Of a stretch of 64,000 nucleotides of DNA, positions 46,016-57,129 are shown piece after piece (position 1 is the first letter of the stretch; the number at the start of each line of letters is the position of its first letter). Location of the stretch: the NCBI GenBank assembly GCA_019787685.1, contig JAHNUO010000036.1, forward strand, positions 62,001 through 126,000, read 5' to 3'. The DNA is from Chiua virens (Eukaryota; Basidiomycota; Agaricomycetes; Boletales; Boletaceae). Position numbers and translations under genes: made by a program. The notes below the pieces were generated by a model, which was not told the origin of the DNA, ran no database searches, and worked only from the letters and a program-made list of their open reading frames with translations.

Positions 46016-47590
46016 GCCATCCCCCCCACTTCTCCTCAGCATGCTCAGAATGTTGCTCGCCAATCTGAGCATAATCAGTGTATTCTGGGCTCTCCACCAG
46101 CCCGTCATCAGCCTTATGTTCCAGCAGGACCACCTATGGGCTATCCAAACCCTCCTGAGCGTATTGATTCTACTACTCAATTGCTGGCTGGTTTCAATCA
46201 TGATCATGAGCAATGTCACTAGCATAGACAGCGCCATGTCAACAACATTCCTGTTCCTCAGGCACCTCCCCCTATACCTGGATCTTTAGTTCTTGCTCCT
46301 GCTGTTCCTATTTCCTTAGTTCATTCCATGCCAGATTATCAAATGTATCAGCATACCATCAACTTTCAAGATGCGACTGATTGACAACAACAACAACAGC
46401 AATGGGAGGTGCAGGAACAACAGCGTCTGTATGCTCTCAGAGCACAGCAACAGTGGCAGGAGCTGGAACTGGAGCGTCTACATGCTCTCAGAGCACAACA
46501 ACAGTGGCAGGAGCAGGAGCAGGAGCGTCTGCATGCTCTCAGAGTACAGCAACAATGGCAAGAGCAGGAACAGCAGCATCTGTATGCTTTGAGAGCACAG
46601 CAACAACAACAGGAGCAGGAATAGCAGCATCTTTTTGCTCTCAGAGCACAACAGCAATGGCAGGAACAAGAACATCAGCATCATCTTCAGGCACTACGAA
46701 TTCAATTGCAACAACGTGATAAGTTAGAGCATCACTACCGTTCAGAGGTACAACAGTAGAACCTACATCAGGAGATCCATGAAAGACAAACTCAGGAGGA
46801 GATACACATGGATCAAGTTAGGCAGCTGTCACAAAGGCTTCTCTCAGAGGCTTTGAGTGAACATAGTCAAAGGTCTGCAGAACAATATGAGCAGGACCAG
46901 CAAAGACAAAGGCATATCTTAATTGACTATATTGATCAATATGTTTCTGATCTTTGACTGTATAGATCTAATTCAGCTCCAGGCCCTCCTGTGTCACCTC
47001 CAAGTAGTCCTGGCTCACCACTGTCACCACCACCACCACCACCACCCAATCCTCACAATTCTGATCCATCTGATTCTGGTTCTGAGTCCTCTGAAGATGT
47101 CCCTCAATCACCCAATCCTGATCCTGATGACTCTGGCTCTAGCAGCTCTCATGATTCTATTGATTCTCAACCACTCTATCCTGTCCCTCCTGGTGGAAGA
47201 CCATATACTGAGCCTGTCCAAATCCATTCTTTGGGTCCCATGAACATTCAATGTCCAAATTGCCATGCTCTTCACTTCATCTCAGAAAAGCTTACAAACT
47301 TTAGCATTCATAATCCTCGCTTTGGCATCTGCTGTCTTCAAGGCCAGGTCAATCTTCCCCCTGTTCAACAATGGCCACATGTCCTTCAGCAGCTCTTTGA
47401 TGACTCTCAGGATAATAGAGAGTTTAAGAGAAAGATACACCAATATAACAATACTTTGGCTTTTACTTCTGTGGGTGTGGATGTCAACAACCAAGCCATC
47501 CAAGGTTCTGGTCCTTCATCCTTTCATATTCATGGTACACTCCATCACCTCATGGGTGCCCTTATCCCACCAGAAGGTCTAATCACCCTA
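46016..47590 (+). pseudogene. Helitron replicase N-terminal remnant
   Basis: One frame runs the whole length, broken only by about five stops (TAG near 46222, 46622 and 46757; TGA near 46381 and 46951), all explainable by CAG to TAG or CGA to TGA. A Pro-rich start is followed by a Gln-rich coiled region with 18-residue repeats (LRAQQQWQEQE, LHALR; 46400-46720). A Pro/Ser/Asp-rich linker and then the Helitron N-terminal block follow: CPNCHALHFISEK, FGICCLQGQVNLPP, REFKRKIHQYNNTLAFTSVG, GPSSFHIHGTLHHLMGALIP. The HUH nuclease and helicase parts are absent: homology stops at about 47580, where the satellite begins. Confidence 0.78.
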
Positions 47591-47591
47591 A

Positions 47592-48910
47592 CACATCCCG
47601 GTTACCCCACTTGCCTTGATCCCCCTGAACCTCAAATTCAGTGTGGTGTGTTCGTGTTACCACCGATCGTTTCACCACTTGGTACTCACTCCATTGAGCA
47701 TATTTAGGTCCCATTCCCACCTTTACATCCACCTGAAACAGCCCCGACGCATTCTGGTCACCCCACTTGCCTCGACCCTCCCTAGATCTTATTTTTGCTC
47801 TGGTACGTTCATTTTGCCATCGATCGATTCGTCACTTTGTATTCACTACATTTAATCTATTTAGCCACCATTCCTACCTTTACATTGACTTCAAATGGCC
47901 TCGACAAGTCCCAGCTGCTCCTCTTGCCTCCTCTCCCCCCTTGGACCTTAATTTTAATGTGGTACATTCATTTTGCGACCAATTGATTTCCCGCTTGGGG
48001 ACCACTCTACTGAGTCTACTTAGGTGCCATTACTGCCTTTATGTCGACCCAAAACACCCCTAACATGTCCCAGTTGCTCCCCTTGCCTCCCCTCCCCCCT
48101 TGGACTGAAATATCAATCTGGTATGTTCGTTTCACAACTGGTTGATTCGCCGCTTGGGAAACACTTTACTACATCTATTTAGGTGCCATTCACGCCTTTA
48201 TGTAGACCCAAAACAGCCCCAGGATGCCCCAGTTACCCTACATGCCTTGACTCCCCTTGGATCTCAAATTCACTGTGATACATTCGTTCCGCCCCCAATC
48301 ATTTCAGTACTCAGTACTCATTCCATTGAGTGTATGTGGGTGCTATCCTCACCCTTACATCTGCGCAAAACAGCCTCGACATGTGCCAAGCTGCCCCACT
48401 TGCCTCGACCCCCCTTGGACCTCAAATTTACTGTGGTATGTTTGTTTCACTACTCAATGATTTGCCACTTTGTATTCACTCCATTGGGTCCATTTAAGTA
48501 CCAGTCCTGCTTTTACTTTGACCCAAAATGGCCCTAATCCATCCCAGTCTCCCCAGTTGCCTCGATCCTCCCTAGATCTTAATTTCATTTTGGTATGTTT
48601 GTGTTGCTGTCGATCAATTCATTGATTCATACTCACTCCATTTGATCTATTTAACCACCATTCCCACCTCTATATCAACATCAAACAGCCCCAACATGTC
48701 CCAGTCACTCCTCTTGCCTCTACCCCCTTTGTGTCTCAATTTCAATGTGGTACATTCATTTCGCGACCAGTTGATTTGCCCCTTTGTGCCCACTCTACTT
48801 GCTCTATTTAGGTCCTATTCCCACCTTTACATCAACCTGAGACTGCTGTGACATGTCCCAGTTACCCCACTTCCCTTGACCCATCCTGATTTCACTCTGG
48901 TATGTTTATT
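47592..48910. repeat. diverged ~157-bp tandem satellite, about 8 copies
   Basis: Unit starts (CATGTCCCAGTT-like) at about 47592, 47749, 47904, 48063, 48221, 48379, 48537, 48692 and 48850, so the period is 155-160 bp. Each unit contains CTTGCCTCGACCCCCCTTGG-like, TGGTAYGTTCRTTT-like and CTATTTAGGTRCCATTC-like blocks. Copies are clearly diverged. It abuts the end of the Helitron homology. Confidence 0.85.
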
Positions 48911-50053
48911 TCGCTGCCAATCATAAATTGAACTACATAAGTCTACATTTGAATTTTGTACATACTTGAATACTCAAATAAATCAAAACCTTGCTTATAA
49001 TTTACCTTGACTCAGACAATCCACTACCTACTCAAACTTTACAAACCCAAAAAAATAACCTTGCGAGGCAATGACTCAGGTGAAATGCCTCGTCAGTGTT
49101 ACCATGGATGGTACTATTATGGAGCCACACTTTGTACCACACTTGTAGCTCTGTGAATGGTAGGTCCAAATGCATTGATCCATGTTGCTGCCTACCAACC
49201 AGGTGCACAAAGTCATCACTGTGGAGTGCCTCACACTGTAGGAAGTCAGCTATAGCAGCTTGAAGATTGGGGAGCCTAAACCACTCTGTGGCCTCATCAA
49301 CACTGATCTTTCACAAAGACAAAACATAGGAGAGGCTAATTGCCATTGAAGCTACAACAAAGGTGCAGAGGGGTAAGAAATGGTGCATTTCGATGCTGTG
49401 CTTTGCCTTTGACATCTCCCACAGTCGATTGGACCTTTTTCTGCCCTTCTGAACCTCTATTTTGATGTTGAGCCTTTGTTTTGATGAAGTGCTTGCTCTT
49501 GTTGCTTGTGGCACATTCTAGGGTGCTCTAGGGGCATTGTCTCTAACGATCTGGGGTCCCAATTACCTTTATCATCTTGACATTCAATCTTCTGGCCTAT
49601 CTGGCCTCCTGGCCAGTTTCTTCAACATAGCACCTTCATTTCGATGAAGTGCTCTGTTCTGTCACTTTGGGAACATTCCAGGTGAGTTGGGAAGCCTGCT
49701 GATATAGCTGATTTGTTGTCCAGGTCATTTGTTTTGTCTGAACTGGTCTGCTCACCTCCTCCTTCTCCTATCTCTCTATCTCAATATCGCACTTTCAGAT
49801 GTCCACCGGATTGACTCATTGCAACTTCAAGGTGATCTTGGAAGTCCCTGGGACCGTCTGGTGCAAGCACGTCACCTGTGGTGCATGCATTGCCGCTTGG
49901 AGCTCTCTCAGGTGAGTTCTCTCTCTTGCTTGGCTCTGTGCATTTGCACTCCCATTCTGATGCATTCTATGGCTTCTTTGGTCGCTTCTTAGCTTCCAAG
50001 TTGCCTATGGATACTGCTGATGCATCTGTCTCATCACTAAGACCCTCAACATC
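48911..50053. other. no gene recognised
   Basis: Only short frames without family resemblance; CT/TG-rich in parts. Confidence 0.45.
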
Positions 50054-50869
50054 TCAGCTTGCAGGTCCATCCTGCTCTCCCTCAAGCTGAACACTTGGGG
50101 GTTCATGCTCTTGTTGTGTGACATCGTCGGGTGGTTTCAGCGGTTCAGGTGAGTTGTTCAGCATGTACTGATGATGTTCATCAGGTGCCATATCACCTAG
50201 TATAAATGACTTGTCAGCCAACTCATTGTATATGCTTGACAATTGTGTGTTGTTGTACTGTTGTTTCATTGCTCTGTCCTCCTAGTGGACTGCAGATTGG
50301 TGGAGTCAGCTATCAAGGACCTTCAGGTAAGTCCTTCTTGACTGTTTTGTTGTATTGATTGTTTTCGTCATCAGTGGCTATCGATTGTTTGTGTATCATT
50401 GCGCTCGTACTCTCTTCCTTAATCAACATCATTTGTGACTTTTTGGTGGTCTCCACCTCGTCCTCTGTACCTGTACACATCTCATCAACCTCCCCATTGA
50501 TATCCAAGTCTGTATCTGGGCTTGCAACACTCTCAGCTCTCTTGGTTTCACTGTTCTCCCTTTTAGGAGTTTCTAACTCCATTTCGACTTGTCACACTTG
50601 TTCACAGGTTCTGTGGCTGTGCATGCTTCGTTGTAGAGTATTGTTGGACTTCCAAATCGATTGATTAAGTAGCTGTAGATGTTGTGTGCTGTCTGGAGGT
50701 GTAGCATACCTCCAAGAATAGAATCTGGGATTCCTGAAACTAAAATGAATTTCACTGTTGTGGTGAGCTGTCTATTTGAGGTTGGGACGGATCCATCAAG
50801 GTATTCTCGCAGTCCATCCAACCAATTACTTCCATCTGGGGAGAGCTCAATGGTGTTGAAAAAGTCCAT
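50054..50869 (-). pseudogene. copia-like Gag remnant
   Basis: From ATG 50869: FFNTIELSPDGSNWLDGLR, ILVSGIPDSILGGMLHLQTA, YSYLINRFGSPTILYNEA, like the Gag start of basidiomycete copia-type elements. Acidic frames at 50582-50313 and 50269-50054 may be its C-terminal continuation. It lies just inside the LTR and primer site at 50913-51046. Confidence 0.55.
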
Positions 50870-50912
50870 TTGGTTTTTTCAGATCGGGTGAGTGAGCTAA
50901 CAGGTGCTAGGA

Positions 50913-50924
50913 GGGCTCATAACC
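50913..50924 (-). promoter_or_regulatory. half-tRNA initiator Met primer site, second element
   Basis: Minus-strand GGTTATGAGCCC directly abuts the LTR start TGTAGAAAATT; same site type as at 25175-25187 in a different element. Confidence 0.6.
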
Positions 50925-51046
50925 TGTAGAAAATTATACTGCAGTCACTATAGTAAATACAGTAGCTAATGACCAATGTAAGGTCTGCTTATGTAATCTA
51001 CTGTATTGAGTCCATATGAGTTGACTCAAATCTCAGATTTACAACA
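50925..51046 (-). repeat. short LTR of the copia-like remnant
   Basis: About 122 bp with TG...CA ends (TGTAGAAAATT ... TTTACAACA). Bounded by the primer site on the left. The opposite LTR was not found. Confidence 0.5.
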
Positions 51047-51103
51047 ATGGGGACTTTAGATGCTGACTGTACCCAGTCAGCCTGATGTGTGTGGGGATGC
51101 AAT

Positions 51104-51653
51104 TAGTGACTTGAAGTCCAGTCTAGGACTGCTCAAAAGACTGGCAACTGGACTGGACTGTACTAGTAGGCAACTGGACTGCAGTTGTGGTTGCCTCCAG
51201 TTGCTGACCAGTCCAGTTGCCAGATGCCTTGATTTTGAAAAAATAAAAGACTAGTCAAAGACTGGTCACAACCAGTCCTTTAGTGGAGCAGTCTTTAGCT
51301 CCTATCCATGGGTACTTCCTACAATAGTTTCAGAATTTTAGGTATTTTATTTGAATTTCTACAACAAAAACTGAGTGGAGACCCCCTCTGACTGAAAATG
51401 GCCATATTTTTTGATCCTGTGATCCAAATCATATAGTCCAAGGGTCAGTAGGTAGCCAGGAATCCATACTATATTTTATTGTACCATGATAAGTCATAGT
51501 TTCCACGGGATAGGGGTCAAAAGACCATTTTGGACTGGTGTTTTTTGGTCCAGTTGCGGTTGCAAAGGCCCAGGACCTCTCTAGGACTGGTCGTGGACTG
51601 GTTGCCTTATTTGGACTGTGGAACACAGGACCATACCAGACTTTAGAACACTC
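51104..51653. mobile_element. hAT-like non-autonomous element, whole copy (reverse)
   Basis: 550 bp with an exact 8-bp target duplication GATGCAAT (51096-51103 and 51654-51661). Ends TAGTGACTTGAAGTCC and GACTTTAGAACACTC. Same family as 39668-40250, opposite orientation. Confidence 0.85.
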
Positions 51654-51959
51654 GATGCAATCAGTGGTTCACCATGACAGTTGTGGATGGCAGCAGATGG
51701 ACTTCAGATACAACAAGGGGGACAGAGATGATGACAGAGATGATGATGGCAACGAGAGTGATGATAGTGACATTGTGACAATTGGATATGAAGGAGTGCC
51801 AGAGATGATAACAACCCCAACAACAGTGATGGTGGCTCCACTGTGACGATGACCCAAAAATAACAGGGACAACAATAATGACTGGTGCTAGCAGCACAGT
51901 GATGATGATTTGTGAATGACAGGATTGGATAGTGATAGTGATGGTGTGATGCATGGCTT

Positions 51960-52740
51960 TTCTGTGTGTCTGTCATGTAGGGTTTTGCACATTGTAGAAA
52001 ACTAATAATAGGTGATGAGAAGAAAGGTGGGGCAATAGGTTTGTCCCAAGGGGGGTTATACTCGAAAGGATTGAAGAATATTGGTTTGTCTATAAGTCCT
52101 AGAAGTTGCTGAACAATCTGGAATGAAAAGCAGTCAATGGAAAGTATCTGGGTGGAGTTGAGGTGATGAGAGGATTGATTTTAAGTAGATGAGATGTGAA
52201 GGAACAATAGGACAAGGCAAAAGAAAGGATATCTAGCCCACTCACACATGGGAGAGTAGACAGGTAATCTCCTGAATGCAGAAAGATGATATTTAATGTT
52301 ATAAAACATGGTTTTATAGTCCTGGGCACAACCCAGGACTGTTAAAGGCAATTTGACCCTAGGTAAGTATATGGGATTGATGTAGGGTGAGTATTTAAGA
52401 AGAGGAATGTCAAACTTTGTAGATAACGAAATGAAAGGAAGATATTGTGATAGGAATGACCTTAATAAGGCCTAATCGAATAGAACAAGTGAAATCAGAT
52501 GAGGCAGAATACATACAATGAAACTGGATTGGATCATGTTGACTTGGATTGGACTTGGATTGGGTTTGCATGATCTGTAAATGCTAGAAATAAAATTGGA
52601 TTGGCATGAAGTTGATAGCAGATGAGATGGGAGGTAATAGGATATGATGGAGAGTAGGAAAAAGGTATCCTGCAACTGTAAGGAGCATCTAACTCCTATA
52701 CCTGAGGGGAACTTGGATGCCAACTGTCTTCAGTTGGTCA
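51960..52740 (-). repeat. dispersed repeat, copy 1
   Basis: Reverse complement of 60930-62430 after removal of the solo LTR there. Shared blocks include GGGGGGTTATACTC, AGTCCTGGGCACAACCCAGG and AAATAAAATTGGATTGG-like text. The self-complementary AGTCCTGGGCACAACCCAGGACT (52319-52341) is conserved as a hairpin. The element class is unknown. Confidence 0.65.
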
Positions 52741-53099
52741 CATAATGTACACACATGCTAAGTTTGAATACTGAACAATGCACGAGCCTGAAATCATGAA
52801 AATGCAAAAATATGTGCATAGAAACCAAGGTGGTCATACAGACCCCTCTCCTGGGTAGGCCATGTCTAATGATCTCCCAGTCATCTGGATAATGCTATGG
52901 AGAAAGGGTGAGGGCATCTCAATGATCATCAAAAAAGAAACAATCAGATTGCCGGATTGAATGGAAAACATGACCAAACAGTGTTGGCCAGCTCATTGAA
53001 TAAACCCAATGTGGGCAAAGACAGCTGAGGTATAAACTGAAACAAAAACATGCACATATTAGTATAAAATCAAGAGAGAGGGAAACAGATTGGGAAAGT

Positions 53100-53632
53100 G
53101 GCAAAGGGCATGCATAGTTTCAATAACTGGCTCAGAACCGATTGAACTGGCAAGGTACAGATCCTCAGATATGGCTGTAAATACAGGGACAGTGGTCTGG
53201 ACAAAATAGGTGGTAGCATGGTTGTGGAAATGAGGGATGAGGTTGATAGTAGTGAGGGTGGTTTGCTGAAGAAGGATGAGGGCAATGAGAGTGGCTGCAA
53301 TGAGGCCTGGGACCAGTGCAAAGGTGTCTGCAATGTGCACACTTCATGGTGCATAGGAATTGCACAGAAGAGTGTGTGTACCTTCAACAACTAGCCAGAA
53401 ATTGATTAACCCAGCAAGGTATGAATCCTCACTGGCAGATATGGTCATAAATGCAGAGATGGTGGTTTGTTGAAGAAGGATGAGGACAACAAGAGTGGCT
53501 GCAATGAGGAGGACCCATGCAGCAAACACACCTGTGATGTATGCACTTCATGATAGGTGGGAAATGCACTGAAGGGTATGTAGCATGGTGTTGATATCTG
53601 GTCCCAAACAGATTGACCTGGTGTAGTGCACA
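53100..53632. repeat. tandem duplication, unit about 250-290 bp
   Basis: Blocks GAAGAAGGATGAGG, AAGAGTGGCTGCAATGAGG and GGTATGAATCCTCA recur at about 53265-53310 and 53470-53505. A third partial unit is split by the hAT-like element (it resumes at 54283). Confidence 0.55.
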
Positions 53633-54274
53633 TAGTGCTGTGCCAGCCCGGCTTGGGCCTGGCTTAGGGGGGCTTAGGCCCTATAAAATTGCAGGCTAAG
53701 CCCCAAGCCCTCAAAAGCCCCTGATGGGGGCCCAGCCCAGCCTGAAAGCCGGGGCTTGGGCCTAAGCTGGGGCTTACTCATGTGGATGAAAGAGAGAGAA
53801 GGGGGGGAGAAAACACGACACATGGACAATGTGACAATGTGTTGCATCGTCATCACGTCGTGTTGATGTCTGTTCATCACTGAAATCACATCCAGGTGGC
53901 AGTATGAGTTGACCTGTGGGTAGAAGGGGAGAGAGAGAGAGAGGGGGGGCAAACATGGCGCATGGACAATGCAACAATGTGTTGTGTTGTTCACATGTTG
54001 TGTTTACATATGTCTTGTTCGTTGTTGTCATCATCATCACATCCAGGTGGTGGTACAAGCTAACGTGCAGGTGAAAGGGGAGAGAGGGGGGGAATGAACA
54101 CAACACATAGATGATGCGACAATGTGGGCTCGGCCCAGCTTGGCCTAGGCTTCATGAATCCCCAGGCCAGGCCTTGAGCCCCTGCGAGCCCCTTGACATG
54201 GCCCAGCCTGGCCCAGCTTTTTGGGGCTCAGCTTAGCCGGCTTGGCGGCTTGAGGCCAGGCTGGCACAGCACTA
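53633..54274. mobile_element. second hAT-like non-autonomous element, exact ends
   Basis: 642 bp. Terminal inverted repeat TAGTGCTGTGCCAGCC is perfect at both ends, and the 8-bp target duplication AGTGCACA is exact (53625-53632 and 54275-54282). Terminal 150 bp are GC-rich with GGGCTTGGGCCT-type words that can fold back. The centre has about two copies of a ~145-bp repeat (GAGAGGGGGGG, CACATCCAGGTGG). No ORF. Confidence 0.88.
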
Positions 54275-54838
54275 AGTGCACATCCAATGTGGCTGTAAAT
54301 GTGGCAATGGCAGCTTGAATGAGGGCAGTGGGTGTGGCCATGACATGTGTGGTGGTGGATCCAGTGTGATCCGAGCTATCCAGATAGATGTTTTCAGCAA
54401 TGGTGTGCTGTTATCACAAACGGATGGTGACAATGGTGAATCTGGTCATAATGAAATGGTCATGTTGTCTGGAGGCGAGTATAGTGAACAAGGTGGTCAT
54501 GCTAAGCCAGGTGAGTGAGAGGGCAGCTGGATAGGTGAGATTGGTGCTGGCATCATGTTGTGCAGTGGTATGAAATGTGACACATGGATGAGTGGCGATG
54601 CAGCATGCAGAGATGGTGGCATGGCAGGTGTGGTCAATGGTGAGAGTAATGGGGTGGATGAGTCAGGTTGTGATGTATCCAAAGAGAGTGAAGGCAGTTG
54701 GATGGGTCGTGGTGATGAACCCAAGAACATCCAGATTGATGTATGGACAAGTATGTCAGGTGGCAGAGAGATTGTGCTTGAGGAGAACAAGCATGGTGAG
54801 GGTGGTTTGGATTGCTGCATCATTGGTATTGAATTCAG

Positions 54839-55450
54839 CTAAATTTGTGTGAGTGCTGGTATGACAAGACATGGCAAACTTGAGGCAGTTTGGATTGGGG
54901 GTGTGGATACTAGCATTGATGACCAAAATGGTGTGTGTGAGTCAAGTGATGACTTGTCTGAGAAGGACTCAGATGAGGGAAGTGAAAGTGGATGAGATGT
55001 GTTGGGGCAATCTGGTTCATCTTGCTCCTGGGTTTTGGCACATGATGCCACAAATTTGACAGCTGTGAGAGGTAAAGGATCAGCACAGATGGGTTTGACT
55101 GAGACATTACTGGATTGCTCAGAATCACATGCTACTGCTCCCAAATAGACCTGATTGGGGTCATTCTGCAATGTGTGGTCTGCTAAATTTAACATGGTGA
55201 ATACTAAGGCAAGGATGGGGTTGGCAGTGATGTTGATGGCTGGTTCTGGAATGTAAAATGGGTAGTCATCATCATATGACAAGTACCAGTGTTGGACATC
55301 CACTATGAATGCTAACCAATCTGGCTGTGCTGCAAGTACTTGCTGTGATGTCTACCATAGCTTGGTGTCTTCTGGGTAGGCATACCAGATTGCTGTATTA
55401 ATCTTCTGTGTGTCTGTGAGTCTGATGCTTGTAGCTAACTAATTGACGTG
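54839..55450 (-). pseudogene. possible retroelement Gag remnant
   Basis: Reads SIRLTDTQKINTAIWYAYPED, a stop, then DVQHWYLSYDDDYPFYI and an acidic/Ser-rich tail. The pattern resembles Gag-like regions of basidiomycete LTR elements, but the match is by memory of style only. A PBS-like site lies upstream at 55810. Confidence 0.35.
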
Positions 55451-57129
55451 TTTCAAAAAGGAAGGTAGCTGTGATGGAATGGTTGCATCAAAATGTGGGG
55501 CACTAGAGGCAGTCCAAAAGGGCAGCTGTAGGAGATATCCAAGTATAGGCATAGTAACGACTCAGATGGTGGTGCAGGTTGTCATGCACCATGATAGGTG
55601 TGTCATCTGACTTGTCTCACATCACTTAGAGTTCTGCAACAGCAGAAGGGTAGTGGTGCAGGGTTCAATAGGGGTGGCAATGCTATGCAAGGAGATGTTC
55701 ACTGAGGCAAAAAATTTCTGAGAAGTAGAGCGAAGCTGTGTTGTGAGTGAGGTGAATAATGAGTGGATGGGTTGTTGTTGTCTGTACCAACTTCTGGAAG
55801 TCCCTCAAAGTGGGCTCCAGTTAAAGATAATTAATACCAGCTGAAGTGCAATACTTGTTATGATTCCAACATTTCATCCCTTAACAGATTACACTTTCAA
55901 TCTTTTCTAAGAATAATGCCTCATGTCAAGGCTGTCCAAGGGATCATATCCTATTGGCTGCCACAATATCATACACTTACACTTCTATCTATTCATTTTC
56001 CTTATCACTGACTCATCATGGCAGTGCAAGGCTATGCTCTTATCTATGACTCATATCTATTCACACCTTTTCATCCAATAGGATACAATATGCTTATCTA
56101 CATAGTTCATACTCAGATTAGAACTCCAACATCCATGTAGTATATAAACCCCATGAATTGAAGCCAGAGGACTTTAACAAAGTTTTCTTGGAGTTTTCAC
56201 CTCTCACTGGACTGAATCCCCTCTTCACTCAACCAACTACTTTAACAAGTCTAGTTTTGTTCCAGGTTGTTTCAATACTCAGGTGGATTGAAATAGAATG
56301 AAAGGGGGTGAAGGAATGTGATTCTGTTGGACCCAGGGACTACACTGAGTTGGTGAATGATGAGAAATGGGGTTTTTAGTGGTCCAAAATGAATCTGAGG
56401 CAAATCTGGATTAAAATAGATGAAAAGCAGTCACAGCAGTCTGGATCTGGATTGAGAAAACATGAGGAAAATGAGAGAAAATGAATATCAACTGAAAATG
56501 ATATGAGACAGATGCACACAGGCAAAAGCTACGGTAGTTTGTCAACATAGTGTGTTTTATAGTCCTCAGGAATACCCTCAGACTTGTCCTCAGTAAGTAT
56601 GATTAAACTAAAAATCTCGGAACCAGACTCACTAACCCTGCAAGGGTTGTGAGTGCTAAGTATGGATAAAGTGAAACATAACAAAATAAAATAAAACAGC
56701 ATAAAATAAATGTGAAAAATGTAGCTCTAGGTGAGTATGAGCATGCAGATGAGTGATATTAATGAGTCTGGGCAAGCAGACAGATCAGGATCAGGAGATG
56801 ACAGGGTATGGAACAGTGCTATGCAAGCACAGGGAATACCTATTCCCTAAAGCAGACAGATTAGAATTGGGATCAGGAGACAGCAGGGTATGGAAAAGTG
56901 CTATGCAAGCACAGGGAATACCTATTCCCTACAGTGCCAAAATGGCAAAATAATCCATGCTTGGATGTGCAAGACCCATTGGTTGGGGTATTTGAATGGT
57001 GTTATCTTTATCATGGTCATGAGATTCTCTGTCTTCTGATGTTCCATTGTCTAGTAAAGCTTGCATATCTTCATCTGAGGTGGTCTCCTGCTCATGTAAT
57101 GATGTAGTGAACTTGAATGCTCTGCAATT
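55451..57129. other. non-coding with LTR-like fragments
   Basis: A PBS-like GTGGGCTCCA (55810-55819) sits in a ~24-nt block shared with 19013. An imperfect tandem duplication of about 82 bp (56771-56935) contains AGGGAATACCTATTCCCT, a perfect palindrome, in each unit. No gene supported. Confidence 0.45.

Noticed and set aside
10310..47707. Reassigned TGA/TAG codons as an explanation for in-frame stops
   Set aside because: Normal TAA, TAG and TGA appear to end the more intact genes. The stops occur in mobile or decayed sequences that also have frameshifts, so mutation is simpler.
51660..51960. Asp/Ser-rich frames near the hAT-like element
   Set aside because: They come from GATGATGAC-type simple repeats on both strands; no gene support.
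53040..53400. Hydrophobic minus-strand frames (LIAATLIALILLQQTT) resembling membrane segments
   Set aside because: They follow a tandem DNA repeat in a transposon patchwork, lack a consistent start, and shift frame between units.
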